The position numbers were made by a program, and so were the translations under genes. 64,000 bases of DNA, from positions 186,001-250,000 of the forward strand of contig NZ_WUBS01000004.1 of the NCBI RefSeq assembly GCF_010131535.1, given 5' to 3'. The notes below the pieces were generated by a model, which worked only from the letters and a program-made list of their open reading frames with translations, was not told where the DNA came from and searched no databases. Positions 58,983 to 64,000 of this stretch are shown here, one piece after another. Position 1 is the first letter of the stretch; the number at the start of each line of letters is the position of its first letter. Source of the stretch: Acerihabitans arboris (lineage in GTDB: Bacteria > Pseudomonadota > Gammaproteobacteria > Enterobacterales > Enterobacteriaceae).

Positions 58983-59915
58983 TCATGAGTTCTTCTCCAG
59001 GCAGCTCACGTACTGGTTCGTCAATTGCAGCAGGAAGTCGATATAACTTGCCTTGCCCAATGCGATACCGGTGCCCAACGGGTCGAGGGTGCCGATACGC
59101 ACGCTCGTTCCCTGGGCTACAGCGTTGATAACGGCTGGCCTGAATTGTGGCTCAGCAAAAATGCACACGGCTTTTTGCTCAACCAGCTGTGTTCGAATAT
59201 GGTGTAGTGCCTGAGCGCCGGGCTGTATTTCAGGATTAACGGTGAAATACCCTAAGGGGTTCAAACCATAATGTTTTTCGAAATAGCCATAGGCATCGTG
59301 AAAGACGAAATACCCTTTTCCGCTCACCGGCGCTAGCATTGTAGCGATATTTTTGTCATTTTTTGTCAATGCCGCAGTGAAAAACAGCAGATTCGCATCT
59401 AATTGTGATTTTTTCTCGGGCATCAGTCGCAATAATTGGTCATGAACGGCGAAAGCAACCTGTTTAGCAATCTCCGGCGACATCCACAGGTGCATATTAT
59501 ATTCGCCATGATGATGATCATCGGCATGTCCGGACCCCGCGGGTTCGTCGTGATCGGCCCCTTTCATCAGCAGAGGCTGGATAGACGGCAGCGCGGACAG
59601 CATCAGGTTTTTGCCGGCCGGCAGCGCCGCCGCCGGCTTGCTGAGGAAGGCTTCCAGCTCAGGCCCGACCCAGACCACCAAATCGGCGCTTTGGATGCGT
59701 TTAATATCGGAAGGACGCAGCGCATAGTCATGGGGCGACGCGCCGTCGGGCAGCAAAACATCGGTCGGCACGACGCCGTCGCCGATGGCGGAGGCGATAA
59801 ACCCCAGCGGCCTTATCGACGTCACTATATTAGCCATGGCCTGGCCGCCGGACAGGACCAGCGTTAGCGCCGCGGCATACAGCAGGCGAGTGGCTTTTTT
59901 ATTAAGCGGATTCAT
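58983..59915 (-). CDS. znuA: Periplasmic zinc-binding protein ZnuA
   Basis: Captures Zn2+ for the ZnuBC importer. From ATG 59915, 310 aa; signal peptide cut near QAMA. The His-rich loop ([15 protein letters not shown], about residues 133-147) is before the zinc ligand region, with other zinc His residues in [12 protein letters not shown] and [15 protein letters not shown]. The TTG in frame before this ATG is less likely the start. Confidence 0.94.
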   Translation of the reverse strand: MNPLNKKATRLLYAAALTLVLSGGQAMANIVTSIRPLGFIASAIGDGVVPTDVLLPDGASPHDYALRPSDIKRIQSADLVVWVGPELEAFLSKPAAALPAGKNLMLSALPSIQPLLMKGADHDEPAGSGHADDHHHGEYNMHLWMSPEIAKQVAFAVHDQLLRLMPEKKSQLDANLLFFTAALTKNDKNIATMLAPVSGKGYFVFHDAYGYFEKHYGLNPLGYFTVNPEIQPGAQALHHIRTQLVEQKAVCIFAEPQFRPAVINAVAQGTSVRIGTLDPLGTGIALGKASYIDFLLQLTNQYVSCLEKNS

Positions 59916-59946
59916 GGCGATAATTCTCTTCGGCAACGGTTGGGCG

Positions 59947-59964
59947 TGTGATATTATAACATTT
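59947..59964. promoter_or_regulatory. Zur box in the znuA/znuC divergent promoter
   Basis: Read on the minus strand AAATGTTATAATATCACA matches the Zur operator core of znu promoters. It can serve both divergent genes; repression with ample zinc is inferred. Confidence 0.85.
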
Positions 59965-59989
59965 TAGCCGTTTCGCAACTGTAATTCAC

Positions 59990-60745
59990 ATGACCAATCT
60001 GGTAACGCTCGATCATATTTCCGTCTCCTTTGGGCAAAAACACGTTTTAAGCAATATTTCCTTTGCGCTGCGCGCCGGCCAGATCCTGACGCTGGTGGGG
60101 CCGAACGGCGCCGGGAAATCCACCCTGGTGCGGGTGGTGCTCGGCCTGATTGTCCCCACGTCGGGCATCCTCGCGCGCGATGCCAGGCTGCGTATCGGCT
60201 ACGTGCCGCAAAAAATCCATCTGGATGTCACCCTGCCGCTGACGGTCGGCCGCTTTATGCGCCTGCGGCCCGGGGTCAATAAATCCGAGGTGGTTCCCGC
60301 CCTGGCGCGGGTGCAGGCGGCCCATCTGCTCGAACAGCCGATGCAGAAATTGTCAGGCGGCGAGATGCAGCGGGTGCTGCTGGCCCGCGCGCTGCTCAAT
60401 AAGCCGCAGCTGCTGGTATTGGATGAGCCTACCCAAGGCGTGGACGTGAGCGGCCAGGTGGCGCTATACGATCTGATCGACCAAATTCGCCACACGTTGG
60501 GCTGCGGGGTGCTGATGGTGTCCCATGATTTGCATCTGGTGATGGCGAAAACCGACGAGGTGCTGTGTTTGAACCAGCATATCTGCTGCTCCGGCACGCC
60601 GGAAATCGTCTCCACCCATCCGGAATTCATCGCCATGTTCGGTTACCACGGGGTTGAACAGCTGGCTGTTTACCGGCATCACCATAATCATGCCCACGAC
60701 TTGCAGGGCCAGGTGGTGCGCCGGCACGAGGACAGCGCGTTATGA
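59990..60745 (+). CDS. znuC: Zinc ABC importer ATPase ZnuC
   Basis: ATPase of the ZnuABC high-affinity Zn2+ importer. The 251-aa product has Walker A GPNGAGKS (about residues 37-44), signature [10 protein letters not shown] (about 121), Walker B LLVLDEPT and a His-rich end (HHHNHAH). Overlaps znuB by four bases. Confidence 0.95.
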   Translation: MTNLVTLDHISVSFGQKHVLSNISFALRAGQILTLVGPNGAGKSTLVRVVLGLIVPTSGILARDARLRIGYVPQKIHLDVTLPLTVGRFMRLRPGVNKSEVVPALARVQAAHLLEQPMQKLSGGEMQRVLLARALLNKPQLLVLDEPTQGVDVSGQVALYDLIDQIRHTLGCGVLMVSHDLHLVMAKTDEVLCLNQHICCSGTPEIVSTHPEFIAMFGYHGVEQLAVYRHHHNHAHDLQGQVVRRHEDSAL

Positions 60746-61527
60746 TTGAACTGCTGCTGCCCGGCTGGCTGGCCGGCGTACTGCTGTCCATGGCGGCCGG
60801 CCCCCTGGGATCGTTCGTCGTCTGGCGCAAGATGTCCTATTTCGGCGACACGCTGGCCCATGCCTCGTTACTCGGCGTCGCCTTCGGCCTGTTGCTCAAT
60901 ATCAATCCCTTTTACGCGGTCATCGCCGTGACCCTGGCGCTGGCGCTGATTTTGGTATGGCTGGAACGCTATCCGCAGCTGGCCATCGACACCGTGCTCG
61001 GCATCATGGCCCACAGCGCACTGTCGCTGGGCCTGGTGGTGGTCAGCCTGATGTCGAATGTACGGGTGGACCTGATGGCCTATCTGTTTGGCGATCTGCT
61101 GTCGGTCACCCTGGATGATATCCTGCTGGTTGCCGCGGGCGTGGCGGTGGTGTTGATACTGCTGGCCTGGCAATGGCGGGCACTGCTGTCGGTCACCATC
61201 AGTCCCGAGCTGGCCCACGTGGACGGTATCCATTTGCCGCGGGTAAAACTGCTGCTGATGCTGGTCACCGCCCTGACCATCGGCCTGGCGATGAAATTTG
61301 TCGGCGCGCTGATCATCACCTCGCTGCTGATTATCCCGGCCGCCGCCGCGCGTCGTTTTTCACGCACGCCGGAGCAGATGGCGCTATTGGCGGTCGTGAC
61401 CGGCGTGATTGCCGTGACCGGCGGATTGACGTTATCGGCCTGGTATGACACGCCGGCGGGACCGTCGGTGGTGCTGTGCGCGTCGGTGCTGTTTGGATTG
61501 AGTTTGTTTAACCGGCAGCGGGTGTAG
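60742..61527 (+). CDS. znuB: Zinc ABC importer permease ZnuB
   Basis: Inner-membrane channel subunit of the zinc importer; 261 aa and about eight hydrophobic helices, with the conserved [15 protein letters not shown] near residue 33. It ends the operon. In E. coli ruvB would follow in the opposite direction; it does not here. Confidence 0.95.
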   Translation: MIELLLPGWLAGVLLSMAAGPLGSFVVWRKMSYFGDTLAHASLLGVAFGLLLNINPFYAVIAVTLALALILVWLERYPQLAIDTVLGIMAHSALSLGLVVVSLMSNVRVDLMAYLFGDLLSVTLDDILLVAAGVAVVLILLAWQWRALLSVTISPELAHVDGIHLPRVKLLLMLVTALTIGLAMKFVGALIITSLLIIPAAAARRFSRTPEQMALLAVVTGVIAVTGGLTLSAWYDTPAGPSVVLCASVLFGLSLFNRQRV

Positions 61528-62259
61528 GGATAGGTATTTTGCCGTAGCGGGCGCGATTGGGGGTTTGCAGATGAGTACCTTTCGGGCTGGCATGTGAATA
61601 CTTCTCGGGCTGGCGTGTAAGTCCGGCGAGGGTTTCGCTTGCCGTGTGGGGCGGGGTTTTATGCCGCACCGTGCCGGCAAGCGACCCAGGGCCGGCAGTC
61701 GCCCCGGCCCTGGGAACCCGCGCTACCGGCAGATCGCCCGCCGCTGCGCGGTGCCCTCCTCACCTTATCCCGCCTTTCGCGCCGCTCAGGACGCGCTCCC
61801 GGCGCGACCTTCACTCTCGCCGCATCCCTGCGGCTCGCACGGACGGGACAAGCCTCGTCGGCGGACTTTATGCCGGCCCAAGGTCAAGGTCATGGTCATG
61901 GTCATGGTCATGGTCATGAATGATATTAGGGCCACGGCCAAAAATATGCTCAAAGCCAAGCCGGCGGTCAATTATAATCAACGCCAAGATTTAACTGACC
62001 CGGGCCTTTGAGGCAGTGGTTATATTATAATGTTGAACGGGATTACTCAGGGTATGTTATAAATGGCATATTAAGAACATCGTTAGTTCCCTGAATATTG
62101 TGTCAATATCGGGTATGCCCTTGTCTGGCCAGCGCTACGTTGATGTATGGTGGGCGGCTGAATTTACCAATCGGCAGACGTTTATAGCAGGCGGTAACGT
62201 TACCCCCGATGTATACAGCAAAGTTGGTCCATTGATGTTGCTTGACGCAGGAGGTCCGC
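61528..62259. other. 732-bp spacer with a GC-rich repeat-like block
   Basis: From about 61640 to 61880 the DNA is very GC-rich and resembles an interspersed repeat rather than a gene: several overlapping frames exist, none with family features. Before it is an imperfect direct repeat CGGGCTGGCATGTGAA / CGGGCTGGCGTGTAAG (61583-61622). The GGTCAT array is listed apart. Nothing recognised from 61930 to 62250. Confidence 0.5.
61882..61917 (+). repeat. GGTCAT hexanucleotide array
   Basis: One GGTCAA (61882-61887) and five perfect GGTCAT units (61888-61917). Confidence 0.9.
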
Positions 62260-62994
62260 GTGATTATCGCCCAAATCTCAGACATTCATGCCGCCCCAGA
62301 CAATGACAACGTGTCCAGGCTTGACCGCGCCCTGGCGTGGCTCGATTTCATTGAACCGGACGTCATGGTCCTCTCCGGCGACTTAATTGATAATGACTGG
62401 TTCGACGGCTACGAAACAATCGCGGCACGCCTGGATAAGAGACACTATCCTGCCTTCATCCTGCCGGGTAATTCCGATAACTGTGCGGTAATGCGCTCCG
62501 TTTTGGGCTGTAGTTACTGGACCGACGACGCCTCGGGAGCATTGCATTTTACGGCGGATATGGATGATATTCGCCTTATCGGACTTGACTCAACGGTCGA
62601 GGGAACTTCCGCAGGCAGCGTGGTTGAACATCTTCCTTGGCTGGAGGAGACCCTATCCAGTGAGGGCCCTGGAACATCAATGCTGTTTATGCACCATCAC
62701 GTTTTCCAAAGCGGTGTTCCTACAATGGATCACATCATGTGCCGCGACGCTGTAAAATTTGGTGAGCTTTTGCGAAACAATCCGCGGCGGCCCATTGCCA
62801 TAGCGACTGGGCATGTTCATCGACCGGTGGCGAGCACCTTGGCGGCGATTCCCGCCTACATCTGCGGATCCATTTGCCCCGCGAACCCTGCATGGTTCGG
62901 ATTGGAAACCGTTCCCCCCGCCGACGACCCGCCTTCACTTATGGTCCATCGCTGGGTAAATGGCTCCATGGCGAGCCATCATATTTCCGTTTAA
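62260..62994 (+). CDS. CpdA-like metallophosphoesterase
   Basis: A 244-residue calcineurin-fold phosphodiesterase: metal-site motifs ISDIH (DxH, about 5-9), LSGDLIDND (GDxxD), LPGNSDN (GNxD, about 74-80), MHHHVF (about 147-152) and ATGHVHRP (GHxH, about 184-191). GTG start at 62260 preceded by GAGG at five bases; an upstream TTG is less likely. The fold hydrolyses cyclic nucleotides or similar phosphodiesters; substrate unknown. Alone, flanked by accessory DNA. Confidence 0.85.
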   Translation: MIIAQISDIHAAPDNDNVSRLDRALAWLDFIEPDVMVLSGDLIDNDWFDGYETIAARLDKRHYPAFILPGNSDNCAVMRSVLGCSYWTDDASGALHFTADMDDIRLIGLDSTVEGTSAGSVVEHLPWLEETLSSEGPGTSMLFMHHHVFQSGVPTMDHIMCRDAVKFGELLRNNPRRPIAIATGHVHRPVASTLAAIPAYICGSICPANPAWFGLETVPPADDPPSLMVHRWVNGSMASHHISV

Positions 62995-63019
62995 TCCACT
63001 GTTTCGGAATCATCAGTTA

Positions 63020-63135
63020 TCACTTTGCCGGTTCGCTAATATAGCCACTTTTAAGCAATCCGCGAATATATCCTTATAATGCAGTACCGCAACGACGTAG
63101 ATCTCGGCATCTTACTGGACTATTTCATTGATTAG
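63020..63135 (-). pseudogene. Decayed RelE/ParE-type toxin remnant
   Basis: Minus-strand text DAEIYVVAVLHYKDIFA is the typical last strand of RelE/ParE toxins. A stop codon lies right before it and, after a frame change, GLLKSGYISEPAK then stop follows, as expected for the native end. The N-terminal half and the antitoxin are not recognisable. Confidence 0.6.
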
Positions 63136-63376
63136 ATGCCAAATTGGCGTTTAACAATAGGTTTAGTTTTGCTGCTAACCTGTTCAGTGTCGCGGTTAAT
63201 CTAAGTTCAGCGACGTGCGCGTTGCCGGGCAAGATCAACCACACGCTGCCGCTCCTTGTAAAAAACACCCGAGTTCAGACATAAGATTAATTCCCATATT
63301 AAACTGATTACGCAATTACTTTTTTAAAAATATAATTAGAACATGAATTATTTATAGTTACTATTTTATTAATAAA
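63136..63376. other. Spacer between toxin remnant and symE-like gene
   Basis: No intact gene. May contain unrecognisable parts of the broken toxin module (a minus-strand RQRVVDLARQRARR then stop near 63210-63255 could be an antitoxin end). Confidence 0.3.
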
Positions 63377-63601
63377 TTAAACCAACAGTTCCGCATCGAT
63401 AATATGCTGACCATTTTTGGCGGTAATGGTGACGCATTGGCCGGTAAAAAAATCGCATCCATGCAGCCATCGGCCTTTAATATGCAGCGCGGGCGGCGCG
63501 TTGCGCTTACCGCCATTTGGAACGTAGCCCACAGTATAAAAATGGGTTTCAACTTTTGCTTGGGATGTGAGGGATTCTGACTTACAATTCTTTTTAGCCA
63601 T
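63377..63601 (-). CDS. SymE-like toxin-family protein
   Basis: A 74-aa product with HFYTVGYVPNGGKRNAPPAL and IKGRWL-GCDFFTG (about residues 20-55), the signature of the SymE family (AbrB-like fold). E. coli SymE is an SOS-induced protein that condenses the nucleoid or cleaves RNA and is held down by the antisense RNA SymR. No LexA box or antisense RNA promoter was found. AAGG precedes the ATG. Confidence 0.82.
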   Translation of the reverse strand: MAKKNCKSESLTSQAKVETHFYTVGYVPNGGKRNAPPALHIKGRWLHGCDFFTGQCVTITAKNGQHIIDAELLV

Positions 63602-64000
63602 GGTAACTACCTTTTATAGTTGCTGATGGTGAGCGGTGGTCAGGAGCGCTAACTCTTTGCCATCGCGTCATTACTTAATATATTTATTATTCAATTAATT
63701 ATATTGATAGAGAGCGCAGAAATAAGTATACTTTTATTACATGCATTATAATTTATAAAAGTACTAAAGGATGATACTCCTAGCGTAATGAATGAAACCC
63801 TCACTTTATGTTCCAACCGTCTCTTAAGTTATATTGAGGGGGTTTATACCGGTTAAGTTACCAGTGAATGAATTAAAAGTCGACAGAAAAATATAAAAAT
63901 AATGTTAGTTGAGTTAGTTTATCCAATTATCCATATTCCCATAAAAATTTATAATCATCCAACTATACTGTTCTCTATAGTCTCAAGCGTAGTTTTAGTA
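63602..64000. other. 399-bp AT-rich end of the window
   Basis: No gene. A short plus-strand stretch, KLPVNELKVDRKI then stop (63855-63896), looks like a scrap of an EAL phosphodiesterase domain. Confidence 0.4.

Noticed and set aside
61639-62011. Overlapping plus-strand frames in the GC-rich block
   Set aside because: Three frames open at once and Arg/Ser/Pro-rich; fits repeat DNA, not a protein.
1-64000. CRISPR arrays, rRNA, tRNA genes, complete insertion sequences
   Set aside because: No regularly spaced repeats, rRNA/tRNA cores or intact transposase genes were seen.

Overview
The window is chromosomal DNA of a gamma-proteobacterium of the order Enterobacterales. Its backbone follows the Escherichia/Salmonella interval mntP - rlmA - cspC - yobF - yebO - mgrB - kdgR - yebQ - htpX - prc - proQ - msrC - letA(yebS) - letB(yebT) - yebV - yebW - [variable] - sdsR - yebY - copD - copC - holE - exoX - ptrB - yebE - yebF - purT - eda - zwf - hexR - pykA - lpxM - mepM - znuA/znuCB. 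GC-rich coding DNA, several freshly broken genes, and two very large toxin-like genes suggest a Sodalis-like or other insect/plant-associated lineage; this placement is inference, the order is not.

Region by region. 1-5 kb: manganese exporter under a yybP-ykoY riboswitch, 23S rRNA methyltransferase, a second PBP3/FtsI in the position of Salmonella STM1836 (PBP3SAL), a YfiH-like protein, and cspC-yobF. 5-19.9 kb: conserved core, including mgrB with a TTG start and a clear PhoP box/-10 promoter; rsmF is missing between letB and yebV. 19.8-33 kb: accessory region with a candidate small RNA, a DUF697-like protein, two giant paralogous proteins (about 1,236 and 1,207 aa) whose C-termini resemble an ADP-ribosyltransferase fold, a LysR/GST/PPOx-like cluster, a 26-residue membrane peptide and a lipoprotein. 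33.3-41.7 kb: a decayed prophage integrated in the terminator of the small RNA SdsR, with phd-doc, a RES-domain toxin gene broken by one nonsense codon, a CI repressor with two tandem DNA-binding domains, a frameshifted cox-like gene, CII, a truncated terminase and an apparently intact integrase. 41.9-61.5 kb: conserved core again (copper, ferritin, holE, exoX, ptrB, purT, hexose-phosphate catabolism, lipid A, peptidoglycan, zinc import); edd and yebG are missing, and YebF carries a long Ala/Pro/Lys/Asp-rich insert. 61.5-64 kb: accessory DNA with a GC-rich repeat, a GGTCAT array, a metallophosphoesterase, a decayed RelE/ParE toxin and a SymE-like gene; ruvAB, which would follow znuB in E. coli, is absent.

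Functional themes: metal homeostasis (mntP, copCD, ftnA, znuABC), envelope maintenance (PBP3 paralogue, prc, letAB, mepM, lpxM), and carbon catabolism under KdgR and HexR (eda, zwf, pykA). Readable operators include a PhoP box (mgrB), a PurR box (purT), HexR boxes (zwf/hexR) and a Zur box (znuA/znuCB). Family calls rest on recognition of the translated sequences; no database search was possible.
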